Of a stretch of DNA of 64,000 bases, positions 1 through 8,602 are shown piece by piece. Each line of letters starts with the position of its first letter. Positions within the stretch are counted from its first letter, which is position 1. Under the pieces are notes generated by a model that saw only the letters and a list, made by a program, of their open reading frames with translations, was not told the DNA's origin and did not search any database. Made by a program: the position numbers and the translations under genes. Source of the DNA: Gemmatimonadota bacterium (GTDB lineage: Bacteria; Gemmatimonadota; Gemmatimonadetes; Gemmatimonadales; Gemmatimonadaceae); assembly GCA_040388625.1 (NCBI GenBank), contig JAZKBK010000002.1:371703-435702 (forward strand), in the 5' to 3' direction.

Positions 1-2
1 AA

Positions 3-722
3 ACCACGAACTTTGGAAAGAGCTGGAGCTCGATTTCGACCGGTCTGCCTACCGACGCTGGCAGTCTCACCGTGTTCGAGGACCCGTACAACGCGCAACT
101 GTTGTTGGTCGGGACCGAGATCGGTGTCTACGTATCCATCGATGGTGGAGCGAAGTGGCGGAAATTCGGTCATGGGCTACCGCCGGTATCCGCGGACAAG
201 CTCGCGATGTCATACGATCAGCGCGATCTCGTGGTCGGCACGCACGGCCGCGGAATCTGGGTGGTGAACGTCGGTCCGCTCGAGGAGATGACGGACACGT
301 TGCTGCGCGAACGCGCGCACCTGTTTCGCGTTTCGCCAGCGCTTCAATTCCGCTACACTGATACGTATCCATCCTTCGGAAGCCGCCCGTTCGTCGCAAA
401 GAATCCACCGCGTGGCGCGATCATTTCCTACTATCTGCGTGACGCGCTCACAGGTCCGGTGGACGTGTACATCCTTACCGCGAAGGGCGACACGGTGCGC
501 AAGTTGAGCGGGCCGGGTTACGCCGGCCTCAATCAGGCTACATGGGATCTCACGAGCAGCAAGCCGCGTCCGCGCGCGCTTGGGGATCCGACGTCACCCG
601 CGGATCTCAAGCGCGTCGAGCCTGGTGACTACGTCGTCACGATGAAGGTTGCGGGTAAGACGTTCAGGCAGGAGATCCGGGTGGAGGCGCGGCCGGACGA
701 TCTGGTGCGACCACCGCGGTAG
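3..722 (+). CDS. BNR/VPS10-like beta-propeller protein, C-terminal part
   Basis: The reading frame is open from the left edge, so only the last 239 residues are visible. Two Asp-box-like segments (NFGKSWSSIS and SIDGGAKWRKF) mark the last blades of a sortilin/VPS10-type or BNR-repeat propeller. They are followed by GTHGRGIWV and a C-terminal FlgD-like beta domain (GPVDVYIL, GDYVVTMKVAG, FRQEIRV). This layout is usual for the large secreted proteins annotated as glycosyl hydrolase-like BNR or VPS10-domain proteins in Gemmatimonadota and Acidobacteriota. Their substrate is generally unknown, so no enzymatic role is claimed. The protein is probably exported, but the signal peptide lies outside the window. 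The gene converges on the M1 peptidase gene across a repeat-filled spacer. Confidence 0.8.
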   Translation, partial: TTNFGKSWSSISTGLPTDAGSLTVFEDPYNAQLLLVGTEIGVYVSIDGGAKWRKFGHGLPPVSADKLAMSYDQRDLVVGTHGRGIWVVNVGPLEEMTDTLLRERAHLFRVSPALQFRYTDTYPSFGSRPFVAKNPPRGAIISYYLRDALTGPVDVYILTAKGDTVRKLSGPGYAGLNQATWDLTSSKPRPRALGDPTSPADLKRVEPGDYVVTMKVAGKTFRQEIRVEARPDDLVRPPR

Positions 723-762
723 CGTTTTACCGGGGTGGTCGCAAAATGGATCCGGGGTTCAT

Positions 763-1056
763 GCGGGTTCGGTTGCGCGTAAATGGATCGGATGCGTTGC
801 GTGGTGAATCGACGACGTGGTCGTCCGATTCCGATTGCGCGTAAACGGGTTAGGCGTGTGGCGTGGTGAATCGACGACGTGGTCATCCGATTCCGATTGC
901 GCCTGACGGGGCCAGGCGCGGATACATCCGCGCCCTACGCAGGCGTACCAATTCGGCGCGTGGAGGGAATCGTTGCGAACGCAGGCGTACCGAATCGGCG
1001 CGTGGGTGGAATCGTTGCGAACGTGGGATCACCAATTCGGCGCGTGCGACGCGTCG
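763..1056 (+). repeat. Dispersed modular repeat, copy 1
   Basis: This fills the 334-nt convergent spacer between the BNR protein and the M1 peptidase. Three modules are visible. Module A (TCCGATTCCGATTGCGC followed by a GGTGAATCGACGACGTGGTC stretch) is repeated at roughly 65-70 nt. Module B is a hairpin, GGCGCGGATACATCCGCGCC, at 915-934. Module C (CGCAGGCGTACCAATTCGGC then GCGTGG) is repeated about three times at about 40-45 nt intervals. The last module C runs directly to the M1 stop codon at 1057-1059. Open frames here encode only repeat-derived low-complexity peptides, so no gene is called. Confidence 0.85.
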
Positions 1057-3075
1057 TTATCGCGGCCATACGTTGTCGCTGGGATTACGATCCGGGAACC
1101 TGCGGCCGGGATCCAGCGTTATCGATTCTATCTTGCGTCCGCCGAAGTCCAGCACTGCGTTGTAGGTTCTGCTGCCATTGAACCAGACGTCAACGGGCCA
1201 CGTAACTATTGCTGTGTTCGCATCTGTCATCCGCGCGTTCTTCATTGTGCGGATCGCTGGGCCGGTTGTGGCGAACTTGACTTTGAGAACCACTGGCGAT
1301 GGCATTCCGCCGTCCTGACGAACTACAACCGTCGTTCGCGCACCGGTCGTCTTCACGCTCGCAATCGAGCCGTCAACCGCTTCGTCGGTGAACAGCCAGT
1401 AGTACCAGAACCAGCTGAGATCCTTGTGCAGCGCGTTGTCCATGAACAGCGCGTAATCCCATGGCGTTGGATGCTTGAAGCGCCATGCTTTCGCGTAACC
1501 ACTCATCGCATTCCAGACCGCGGTATCGCCGACGATGCCGCCGAGCATCGACAGCATTAGCGGCGCCTTGCCGTAGGCCTGGAAGGAATACATCGGGCCG
1601 CCGTAGTTCGCGTCCGACATCAGCGGGTGCTCACGCTCATCACCACTCGTGCGGCCGTATGACTGTCCCAGGCTGTCGACGTTTGGAGTCTGACCGAGTC
1701 GATCGAAACGCGAGAGACGATTCATGTACTGATTGAATCCTTCGTCCATGAAGCCGTACCACGTCTCGTTGGTGCCGACCATCATCGGCCACCACTGATG
1801 ACCCGTTTCGTGATCCGACGCGCCAGCGCTCGACATGATGAACATTGGATATTCCATTCCGCCTTCGGGACCGTCCACCATCGTGAGCAACGGATAGGTG
1901 TACGGCATCCACAACTTGGAATAGAACTCGAGCGCGTGACGCGCCGTTGGGCCAGCGGTGACGTACTTCTGCGTGTTACCTGGCTCGTAGAAGATGTTGA
2001 TCGGGATGACACCCTTCCCCGGAATCGTCGCGCGCGTAGCATCCCAGACGAAACGGTCCGACGTTCCCCATGCGACGTCGCCAACGCTGTCAGCGACGAA
2101 GTGCCAGACGAGTCTGTCGCCTGCAGCGGTCGACTTGCCGGGACCGCGCTCATCGGCGCTCACGATGTTGATCGTCGAGTCGGATTGCAGAACACGCGAC
2201 AGCTTCTCGCGTGCGCTCGCGGTGAGCACCTGCTCAGGGTTCTGTAGCACACCGGTCGATCCGACGAGCCAGCCTGCGGGCATGTCGAGCTTCACATCGA
2301 AATGGCCGTAGTTGTTGTAGAACTCGGACGGTCCGAGGTACGGATCGGTGTCCCAACCGCGAAGATCGTCGAACACTGCTACGCGCGGATACCACTGACC
2401 GACCTGATACAGCGAGTCACCCCACGCTCCCATGCGCAATCCGCGAACACCCAGCGACTGCGGAACGCGAAAGTGCCACTCGGCTTCGATCGTACTCGTA
2501 CCCTTCGCAGGGATCGGCGCGGGAAGCTTGATCGTTGCAACGGTCTGAGTGATGCCGATCGCTTCTGGATGCGTGATCGGCGGAGCCGGCCGGCCGCGCG
2601 GGCTTCGTCCTGCAGAGTTGCTTCTGTCGCTGAGATCGACGTTCGCGCCATCGACGGTCAGCTTCGTCACGACCATGCCGTCTGTGATCTCCGGGACCGT
2701 TTCGGCGCGCGGTACGTTTGCGCGATAGATGTTCTGATCCAGTCGCAGCACTATCTCGTGCATCGCCGAATCGCTGTTGTTGTGGATCATGACGCGCTCG
2801 CTGCCGCTCACTGTCGATGTCGGAGCGTCAAAGCGCGCATTGATGGTGTAGTCGTTCCACAGCTGCCAGTAATTACGCCCCGGACGTCCTGTCGAATCGC
2901 GCGTCCCGGCTTCCCACGCTCGGCGGATCATGTTGGTGAGCGGAATGTCTCGTCGTATCGCCCGCGGCGCGTTGGTCGGCGTGTACGGAAGCACGGGCGC
3001 GGACTGCTGCGCAGAAATCGGCAACGCGACTGCGCTGGAAAGCAGCGCGAGCGCGGCAATGGATCGAACGGACAT
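1057..3075 (-). CDS. Secreted M1 family metallopeptidase (aminopeptidase N-like)
   Basis: The predicted product has 672 residues. Its start is ATG 3075, with an AGGAG Shine-Dalgarno sequence 5 nt upstream; a longer in-frame ORF exists but lacks this. The N-terminus MSVRSIAALALLSSAVALPI ending in SAQ is a Sec signal peptide. The substrate motif GGMEYP (GXMEN-like, about residue 404) precedes the zinc site HETGH (about 421) with the third ligand Glu exactly 18 residues later (FMDEG), the M1 signature HExxH-X18-E. The family cleaves N-terminal residues from peptides, and this one should act in the periplasm or outside the cell. It lies between two copies of the dispersed repeat and is not obviously in an operon. 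Confidence 0.93.
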   Translation of the reverse strand: MSVRSIAALALLSSAVALPISAQQSAPVLPYTPTNAPRAIRRDIPLTNMIRRAWEAGTRDSTGRPGRNYWQLWNDYTINARFDAPTSTVSGSERVMIHNNSDSAMHEIVLRLDQNIYRANVPRAETVPEITDGMVVTKLTVDGANVDLSDRSNSAGRSPRGRPAPPITHPEAIGITQTVATIKLPAPIPAKGTSTIEAEWHFRVPQSLGVRGLRMGAWGDSLYQVGQWYPRVAVFDDLRGWDTDPYLGPSEFYNNYGHFDVKLDMPAGWLVGSTGVLQNPEQVLTASAREKLSRVLQSDSTINIVSADERGPGKSTAAGDRLVWHFVADSVGDVAWGTSDRFVWDATRATIPGKGVIPINIFYEPGNTQKYVTAGPTARHALEFYSKLWMPYTYPLLTMVDGPEGGMEYPMFIMSSAGASDHETGHQWWPMMVGTNETWYGFMDEGFNQYMNRLSRFDRLGQTPNVDSLGQSYGRTSGDEREHPLMSDANYGGPMYSFQAYGKAPLMLSMLGGIVGDTAVWNAMSGYAKAWRFKHPTPWDYALFMDNALHKDLSWFWYYWLFTDEAVDGSIASVKTTGARTTVVVRQDGGMPSPVVLKVKFATTGPAIRTMKNARMTDANTAIVTWPVDVWFNGSRTYNAVLDFGGRKIESITLDPGRRFPDRNPSDNVWPR

Positions 3076-3179
3076 CGAGGCTCCTGGGCGGGACTTTAGC
3101 GACAGGGGCGGATGCATCCGCCCCCCACATGCGCCATCATCATAATACGGCTGCAATGGGATGGTGTTGAATCAGGGTT

Positions 3180-3431
3180 CGATATCGCGTAAATGGGCCA
3201 GGCGCGTGGTGCGGTGAATCGACGACGTGGTGGTAATCCGATTCCGATTGCGCCTGACGGGGCCAGGCGCGTGGTGCGGTGGATCGACGACGTGGTCATC
3301 CGATTCCGATTGCGCCTGACGGGGCCAGGCGCGGATACATCCGCGCCCTACGCAGGCGTACCAAATCGGCGCGTGGGAGGAATCATCGCCAATGCAGGCG
3401 TACCAATTCGGCGCGTGGGGAAAAACGTGCG
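3180..3431 (+). repeat. Dispersed modular repeat, copy 2
   Basis: This occupies most of the 356-nt gap between the M1 start and the DUF411 stop. Two to three copies of module A (GATTCCGATTGCGCCTGACG, GGTGAATCGACGACGTGG), one hairpin module B (GGCGCGGATACATCCGCGCC near 3330-3349) and two module C copies (CGCAGGCGTACCAA[A/T]TCGGC) occur in the same order and orientation as copy 1. The module C end stops about a dozen nucleotides from the DUF411 stop codon (3432-3434). No gene is seen. Confidence 0.85.
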
Positions 3432-3980
3432 TTAGCGCTGTGCGTAGGGGCGCGTTGTGCCGTCTCGCATCATCGCGAGCACTGTGTAGTGCTCCGGGGT
3501 TCCGCCTTCCATGCCGGGGGTGCCGGTCACCATGCCAGGGACTGTCAGTCCGACAACATCAGCCGGCTTGTCGGTGAGAAGCTTCTGCACCAGATCGGCT
3601 GGTACGTGTCCTTCGATCACGTACTTGCCGACTTCCGCGGTGTGGCATGACGCGGTGGCGTCGTTGATTCCGTGCGCGGTCTTGATCGAATCGAGCACTC
3701 GTGCCGGCTCGTCGATTGCCGTCACCTGGAATCCGTTATCGCGCATGTGCTGCACCCACGCCTTGCAGCATCCGCACTGGGCGTCCTTGTAAACGACGAC
3801 CGGTGTGCCTGGTGTACCAGGTGCGAGCGTCGCCGCGGCGTGCGTGGCGAGTCCCTGGGTGGAAGCCTGCTGGCTTGCGGGAGGTATATCGGCCTTGCCG
3901 GAGGAGCAGCCGAGCGCGGCGATGATTGCTGCGAGGGCAATCGTGGCGTGGAACCGTGATGTGTTCGGGACGTTCGACAT
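3432..3980 (-). CDS. DUF411 metal-binding lipoprotein
   Basis: The product has 182 residues. Start ATG 3980 follows GGAGGAAA with suitable spacing. A lipobox (AAIIAALGC) predicts a membrane-anchored lipoprotein, followed by an Ala/Thr/Gln linker and a DUF411 domain: VVYKDAQCGCCKAWVQHM with the CxCC metal-binding motif, then EVGKYVIEGHVP and a conserved C-terminal half. DUF411 proteins are commonly found with copper resistance genes and are thought to bind copper or another metal. No copper genes flank it here, so the metal is inferred from family only. The gene runs in the same direction as yggX and the desaturase upstream, but repeats separate them. Confidence 0.88.
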   Translation of the reverse strand: MSNVPNTSRFHATIALAAIIAALGCSSGKADIPPASQQASTQGLATHAAATLAPGTPGTPVVVYKDAQCGCCKAWVQHMRDNGFQVTAIDEPARVLDSIKTAHGINDATASCHTAEVGKYVIEGHVPADLVQKLLTDKPADVVGLTVPGMVTGTPGMEGGTPEHYTVLAMMRDGTTRPYAQR

Positions 3981-4009
3981 TGTGTGCGTTTCCTCCATCG
4001 TGCGTGGTG

Positions 4010-4090
4010 TAACGCGGCCAGGCGCGGATATCGACACATCCAAATCCGATCGCGCCTGACGGGGCCAGGCGCGGATACATCCGCGCCCTA
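4010..4090 (+). repeat. Dispersed modular repeat, copy 3 (short)
   Basis: A short copy sits in the 110-nt gap between DUF411 and yggX. An incomplete GGCCAGGCGCGGATATC unit is followed by one module A/B junction (GCGCCTGACGGGGCCAGG) and the hairpin GGCGCGGATACATCCGCGCC at about 4068-4087. Module C is missing, and the hairpin ends three bases from the yggX stop codon. On the minus-strand transcript the order is stop codon, TAG, then hairpin. Confidence 0.8.
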
Positions 4091-4372
4091 CTAATGGCTT
4101 ATCGTGCCTAGCTTGCTGGTGTCGATCTGGCTCGACTCGCCGCGCTTGAACAGGAACGCTTCCATGTTGCGCGTGATGAACTGGCGAGCTTGCGGATCCA
4201 TCACGTTGAGACCGTAGTGATTGATCAGCATCGTCTGCTGCTTGAGCCAGTCGCCCCAGCAGACCTGGCAGATCTCGCCGAGCGCGCGCGCGCCGATCGG
4301 GCCGGGGAATGGCGCGCGCTCGAAACCTTCGCGCGTCTGGCCGCAGCGCGTGCACGTTACTGTAGCTGGCAT
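4091..4372 (-). CDS. yggX: YggX-like Fe(2+)-trafficking protein with zinc ribbon
   Basis: The product has 93 residues. The body matches the YggX family: PFPGPIG, WGDWLKQQTMLINHYGLNV, DPQARQFITRNMEAFLF. YggX protects iron-sulfur clusters and has been implicated in iron trafficking in the cytoplasm. It differs from the enterobacterial form by a CTRCG...CQVCW pair of cysteine motifs (residues about 7-38) that could form a zinc or iron site. The neighbouring desaturase gene (diiron enzyme) is upstream on the same strand, 37 nt away, so co-transcription is plausible. The stop codon abuts the dispersed-repeat hairpin. Confidence 0.87.
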   Translation of the reverse strand: MPATVTCTRCGQTREGFERAPFPGPIGARALGEICQVCWGDWLKQQTMLINHYGLNVMDPQARQFITRNMEAFLFKRGESSQIDTSKLGTISH

Positions 4373-4409
4373 TCGTCTCTTCGGTGTCTCGGGTTATGCG
4401 AAGCGCGCG

Positions 4410-5198
4410 TTACGCGGCGTCACGCATCTCCGACGATTCATGCTCCCGCATTCCACGTGCGTACTTGATTTCGGCGAGGCGGAACATCGCGAGGATGCGG
4501 AGATACAGCGCACCGACGTCGAACTCGAACCAGCGCGCGGAAAAGATCGCACTGTGCGGATCTGCGTGGTGGTTGTTGTGCAGCTCCTCGCCGCCGAGCC
4601 AGATGCCGATGGGCGAGATGTTGCGGCTCTCGTCCTTGACGTCGAAGTTGCGATAGCCGACTGCGTGACCGACGCCGTTGATGATGCCAGCTGCCCAGAA
4701 CGGAATCCAGATCATCTGAATGCCCCACACGAGCGGTCCGACGAAGAATCCAAAGAGCCAGATGTCGATGCCCAGCATCAGCAGGATGCCGACCCAGTTG
4801 AGCTTGGAGAATACGTGACGCTCGAGCCAGTCGGTGGGAGTGCCCTTGCCGTACTTCTCCAGCATGCCCGGCTGACGGACCGCCTTGCGGTAGTAGAACG
4901 CGCCCTTGAGCACGATGTTGCGGAGACCTTCCATCAGCGGCGAGTGCGGATCACCCTCGCGGTCCGCGAATGCGTGGTGCTTGCGGTGGCAGGCCACCCA
5001 TTCCTTGGTGACGATCGCAGTCGACAGCCACAGCCAGATGCGCATCGGAAGCGCTGCCAGGTAGTGGAGCTTCACACCGCGGTGGGTCTGTGCGCGATGC
5101 AGGAAGATCGTCACGCAGACGTTGGTGAGGTGTCCAGCAATGATGATGAAAAGGACCGGCTTCCACCACGCGGTGGCAAGAGCTGCGAAATGGGGCAT
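4410..5198 (-). CDS. Membrane fatty-acid (acyl-CoA type) desaturase
   Basis: The product has 262 residues. Three histidine boxes are visible: HRAQTHRG, HRKHH (in VACHRKHHAFAD) and HNNHH (in EELHNNHHADPHS), the diiron ligands of the OLE1/DesC-type delta-9 desaturases. Four or so hydrophobic segments place it in the cytoplasmic membrane, where it would introduce a cis double bond into acyl chains and adjust membrane fluidity. Its length is typical of the short bacterial members, which lack the cytochrome b5 domain. Start ATG 5198 has GGAG about 14 nt upstream. A GAAC-N4-GTTC palindrome lies about 80 nt upstream in the divergent intergenic region. Confidence 0.92.
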   Translation of the reverse strand: MPHFAALATAWWKPVLFIIIAGHLTNVCVTIFLHRAQTHRGVKLHYLAALPMRIWLWLSTAIVTKEWVACHRKHHAFADREGDPHSPLMEGLRNIVLKGAFYYRKAVRQPGMLEKYGKGTPTDWLERHVFSKLNWVGILLMLGIDIWLFGFFVGPLVWGIQMIWIPFWAAGIINGVGHAVGYRNFDVKDESRNISPIGIWLGGEELHNNHHADPHSAIFSARWFEFDVGALYLRILAMFRLAEIKYARGMREHESSEMRDAA

Positions 5199-5278
5199 TA
5201 TGGCGTCAATCTCCGTGATCTATAGCAGACCTGTAATCTATAAAGACGCGTGAATCGAGGTATCAGGCAAAAGCTTAC

Positions 5279-5292
5279 CGAACGATTGTTCG
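5279..5292. promoter_or_regulatory. LexA-type palindrome (GAAC-N4-GTTC)
   Basis: CGAACGATTGTTCG is a palindrome matching the Gram-positive-type LexA box consensus (GAAC-N4-GTTC). It lies in the intergenic region between the divergent desaturase and aldo/keto reductase genes, 20 nt before the latter. A second similar site is at 18081-18096. Binding by LexA, or by a TetR- or Xre-type repressor with a similar operator, cannot be distinguished from sequence. Confidence 0.45.
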
Positions 5293-5312
5293 AATAGTCA
5301 TCGATCAGCCGA

Positions 5313-6386
5313 ATGGATCAAAGTGACGCCGCCACTTGCGACGGCGCCACTCGGCCGGCATCATCCCGCGACATGCCGACAGCCGCCCATTCCGAATCTT
5401 CGCCGAACCCGCCATCCCTGCCGCTTTCAGCACTCGGGATCGGATCGGCACTGGGCGCGCCGACAGACGAGGAAGACGCGGCTTACGATCGCGCGCTGCG
5501 GCGGGCGATCGAACTGGGCGTGAATCACGTGGATACGGCGATCAACTATCGCTGTCAGCGATCCGAGCGGGTGATCGGGCGTGTGCTGCGCGACATCGGC
5601 AACAGCGATCGCGACGCGAGAATCTTCGTGGCGACCAAGGGCGGCTATCTGCCACTGGAAGCGCCGCCGCCCTCGAGCAAGCAGGAGTACCGTGCGTACA
5701 TCGCGCGTGAATATCTCGATACGGGAATCATCGGCGCTGACGAGCTGGTTGCGGGCGGGCACTGCATCGCTCCGGCATTCCTGCGCAATCAGGTGGAACG
5801 CAGTATCGCGAACCTCGGCGTCGATTCAATCGACATCTACTACATACACAATCCGGAGCAGCAGCTCGACGCCGTGACGCGCGGCGAGTTCGACAACCGG
5901 ATTCACGATGCGTTCGCGGAGCTGGAGCGTTGCGTGAACGACGGATTGATACAGTCATATGGCTGCGCGACATGGAATGGCCTTCGGGTTCCCGCGGACG
6001 CGCAGAATCACATATCCATCGAATCGCTGGTGTCGGCCGCGCGTGACGTGGCGGGCGACGATCATCACATGGTTGCCGTGCAGATGCCGGTGAATCTCGC
6101 GATGATGGAAGGAGTGCGCTCGCCGACGCAGATGGTGAATGGACATCAGCGGACCGCGCTCGAATCCGCGAGCGACATGGGAATCGCGATGATAGCGGTC
6201 GCGCCGCTCATGCAGGGGCGCCTGGCAACGGATCTACCACCGGCTGCACGCGAGGCATTCCCGGAAGCAAGGACGGATGCCGCGTGCGCGCTGTCATTCG
6301 TGCGCATGTTGCCGAATGTCGCCAGCATAGTTGTAGGAATGCGCGACGTGAGACACGTGGAGGAGAACGTGGAGCTCTTCACGTAG
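5313..6386 (+). CDS. Aldo/keto reductase family protein
   Basis: The product has 357 residues and is a TIM-barrel oxidoreductase. The catalytic tetrad is visible: DTAINY (Asp, Tyr), ATKGG (Lys) and YYIHNPEQ (His). The C-terminal strand SIVVGMRDVRHVEENVEL resembles the NADP-binding end of the family. It is expected to reduce or oxidise a carbonyl or alcohol substrate with NADP(H) in the cytoplasm. The first 20 or so residues are low complexity, so ATG 5373 (MPTAAHSE) could be the true start. It is followed after 14 nt by a GlpD-like flavoprotein gene, suggesting a two-gene operon. The substrate is unknown. Confidence 0.85.
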   Translation: MDQSDAATCDGATRPASSRDMPTAAHSESSPNPPSLPLSALGIGSALGAPTDEEDAAYDRALRRAIELGVNHVDTAINYRCQRSERVIGRVLRDIGNSDRDARIFVATKGGYLPLEAPPPSSKQEYRAYIAREYLDTGIIGADELVAGGHCIAPAFLRNQVERSIANLGVDSIDIYYIHNPEQQLDAVTRGEFDNRIHDAFAELERCVNDGLIQSYGCATWNGLRVPADAQNHISIESLVSAARDVAGDDHHMVAVQMPVNLAMMEGVRSPTQMVNGHQRTALESASDMGIAMIAVAPLMQGRLATDLPPAAREAFPEARTDAACALSFVRMLPNVASIVVGMRDVRHVEENVELFT

Positions 6387-6400
6387 TGGTGTAAGGCACG

Positions 6401-7483
6401 ATGCGAGTCGCGATCGTCGGTGGTGGGATCAACGGTGTGATGAGCGCATGGGCGCTCCGACGGCGCGGCCACGACGTCGTGCTGTTCGAGCGCGGCGTGC
6501 TGATGGGTGCGACGAGTGCGGCATCGAGCAAGCTGCTGCACGGTGGTCTGCGATACCTGGAGCAGGGCGACGTACGGCAGGTGTACGAGGGATTGCACGA
6601 GCGGCGCTGGTGGATGCAGCGCGCACCCATGCTCACGCGTCGGGTCGAGCTGTTCCTGCCACTATACAGCCACGCGCCGCACGGACGTGTCGCGCTCGCC
6701 GCGGGTCTCACAGCATACGATCTGCTTGCCGGCCGAGCGAGACTCGGGCGTCATAGATGGTGGAGTAGAGGACGCATGCCTGAGCGCGCGAGCGGCCTGA
6801 AGCGCGACGGACTGCGTGGTGCGTTCTCGTACTGGGATGCGCAGATGGACGACGCGGCGCTCGGCCGCTGGGCAGCTGACCGTGCGCTTGACGACGGCGT
6901 CGTGATTCATGAGAACACCGACGTCCTGCAAATCGCGCGCGATGGCGAGCTGCGTACGACGCGTGATGCTTCGCGATTCGACGTGATAGTGAACGTTGCG
7001 GGGCCATGGGCGCGTGCGTTGCTGGACGCGAGCGGAATTGCGTCGCACACGCGGCTGGATCTCGTGCGCGGATCTCACCTCATTGTGAACAGAGCGATCG
7101 AAGCCGGATTTGCGCTGAACCTTCCGTCGGACGGACGGCTCGTGTTTGCGTTACCGCATCACGGGCGGACGCTGGTGGGAACGACGGAAGTGCGTCAGAC
7201 GCTCGACGAGCCAATTGCATGCAGCGTCGCCGAGCGTGAGTACTTGCTGGATGCGTACAATACGTTCTTCGTGAACGGGATTGATGATGCGGACATCGAG
7301 ACAACCTTTGCGGGTGTGCGTCCGCTGGTGGACTTCGGAAAGTCGGCGCACGCGCAGCGGCGCGGGGAGACTATCGAAGTGGAAGGTCGCGTGGTGAGCG
7401 TGTTTGGTGGAAAGTGGACGACGTCGCGGTTGCTGGGGGAGCGGGTGGCAGATGCGGTGGGGAGATTGAAAGAGTCCAGTTGA
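6401..7483 (+). CDS. GlpD-like FAD-dependent glycerol-3-phosphate dehydrogenase family protein (short)
   Basis: The product has 360 residues. It begins with an FAD Rossmann motif (VAIVGGGINGVMSAWALRRR), then FERG, ATSAASSKLLHGGLRYLE (typical of GlpD/GlpA) and ends with VVSVFGGKWTTSRLLGE, the conserved DAO-domain end. Bacterial GlpD enzymes are about 500 residues; this one stops where the helical C-terminal DAO_C domain would begin. It therefore contains only the FAD/substrate domain and may act on another hydroxy acid or phosphate. It is probably co-transcribed with the aldo/keto reductase 14 nt upstream. Function beyond family level is inferred. Confidence 0.83.
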   Translation: MRVAIVGGGINGVMSAWALRRRGHDVVLFERGVLMGATSAASSKLLHGGLRYLEQGDVRQVYEGLHERRWWMQRAPMLTRRVELFLPLYSHAPHGRVALAAGLTAYDLLAGRARLGRHRWWSRGRMPERASGLKRDGLRGAFSYWDAQMDDAALGRWAADRALDDGVVIHENTDVLQIARDGELRTTRDASRFDVIVNVAGPWARALLDASGIASHTRLDLVRGSHLIVNRAIEAGFALNLPSDGRLVFALPHHGRTLVGTTEVRQTLDEPIACSVAEREYLLDAYNTFFVNGIDDADIETTFAGVRPLVDFGKSAHAQRRGETIEVEGRVVSVFGGKWTTSRLLGERVADAVGRLKESS

Positions 7484-7532
7484 GTACCCGCACCGGGGAC
7501 CGTTCGCGAACAATGTGACGGAGGGCGACAAC

Positions 7533-8054
7533 GTGTACGTGCAGAGAGGTGTGGCAATTGCTTCCTTTCCAGCATTAGTCGGGCTGGCAATGGCGACTTA
7601 TGTGGGTTCGGCCCGACATTTCACAGACTCGCAGTTTAACAACAGCGCGGAGACGTCCATGACGCTCGATAAGGGTGATGGGATCGTCAACATCGCCAGC
7701 AATCATTCGGTAGATGAAACGGTAGAGAAACTCAAGGGGATTCTTCAAGCGAAGGGAGTCAAGCTGTTTGCTCTCGTCGACCATAGCGGCGAAGCGGAAA
7801 GAGCAGGGATGAAAATGCGGCCTACCAAACTTTTGATCTTCGGAAACCCCCAGGGTGGCACGCCTGTGATGTTAGCCGCTCCCAGCATAGCACTTGATCT
7901 CCCGCTCAAGATTCTGATCTGGGAAGATGCTCATGGGAAAGCCTGGGTTTCCTACAACAGCCCGGCATATTTGCAAAAGCGGCATGGCGTACCGCAGGAG
8001 TTGTTGCAGAACATCACAGTGGTGGAGACACTGGCAGCGAAGGCGGCGGAGTAG
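7533..8054 (+). CDS. DUF302 domain protein, membrane-anchored or secreted
   Basis: The product has about 173 residues. GTG 7533 is preferred because GGAGG lies 8 nt upstream; an in-frame GTG at 7515 also exists. A hydrophobic N-terminal segment (VAIASFPALVGLAMATYVG) is followed by a DUF302 domain: SNHSVDETVEKLKGILQAKG, LFALVDHSGEAERAGM, PTKLLIFGNPQGGTPVM, ALDLPLKILIWEDAHGKAWVSYN. DUF302 is a small alpha/beta fold of unknown biochemical role that often occurs in envelope proteins. It stands alone downstream of the GlpD-like gene (about 50 nt). Confidence 0.88.
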   Translation: MYVQRGVAIASFPALVGLAMATYVGSARHFTDSQFNNSAETSMTLDKGDGIVNIASNHSVDETVEKLKGILQAKGVKLFALVDHSGEAERAGMKMRPTKLLIFGNPQGGTPVMLAAPSIALDLPLKILIWEDAHGKAWVSYNSPAYLQKRHGVPQELLQNITVVETLAAKAAE

Positions 8055-8602
8055 TTCAATTGCAATGCGCGCGACCATCGGAGAGCGTGCGGTGGAACGT
8101 CTCGCGTTTCTCGGTGTAAAACCCGTCGCAGTGCGATTCGCATCACTTCCGGGTCTCGCCACCCCCAATTCTTGACTTCCCCAGCCCCTCGGGCTACAGT
8201 ACCACAGGGAGTCGCGTCCCGACCATCTACCACCAGACGTTTCCGGCGGTCCTCCGCCAATCGCTCTGATCGTGTAAGCCACCCTGCCTCGGCACGGTGC
8301 CAAGATATCGGACCACGCGACCTTTTTTGCTAACGGAGATCATCCAATGTCGACTTCAACTCAGCGCGCGGATCTCGATCCGACTTGCGGCACTGGCCGG
8401 TCCATGGCCTGCCGGCCGGTCGGCTTGCGCGCGCCCAAACGAGTCGATCTGAGATGGATGATGCGCCGGAGCACGAGTTGCAGCCGAGTGTCGGCCATGC
8501 GACCGCGCACATCTCCCAATAGCAGGACGGGCAGCCAGGAGTACCGCTACAGCGGTTGATCCGGCTCACAGTCAGAGGCGAGCTTCACCGCTCGCCAACT
8601 CG
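8055..8602 (+). other. Intergenic stretch with a possible small transcript
   Basis: No gene of a recognised family is seen between the DUF302 gene and 8840. A 70-codon frame at 8347-8559 has GGAG nine nucleotides before its ATG, and a good terminator follows at 8603, so a short transcript probably ends there. The encoded peptide is Arg/Ser rich with no recognisable pattern and may be fortuitous; a non-coding RNA is equally possible. The motifs of tmRNA, RNase P and SRP RNA were not found by eye. Confidence 0.3.

Noticed and set aside
72..408. Minus-strand and alternative plus-strand frames across the BNR gene (67-408, 155-361)
   Set aside because: They overlap the real frame, are Arg-rich and have no recognisable motif.
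863..1181. Repeat-encoded frames of about 100 residues (863-1165, 879-1181)
   Set aside because: They read through the dispersed repeats and repeat RRTNSARG-like peptides; no ribosome site or family.
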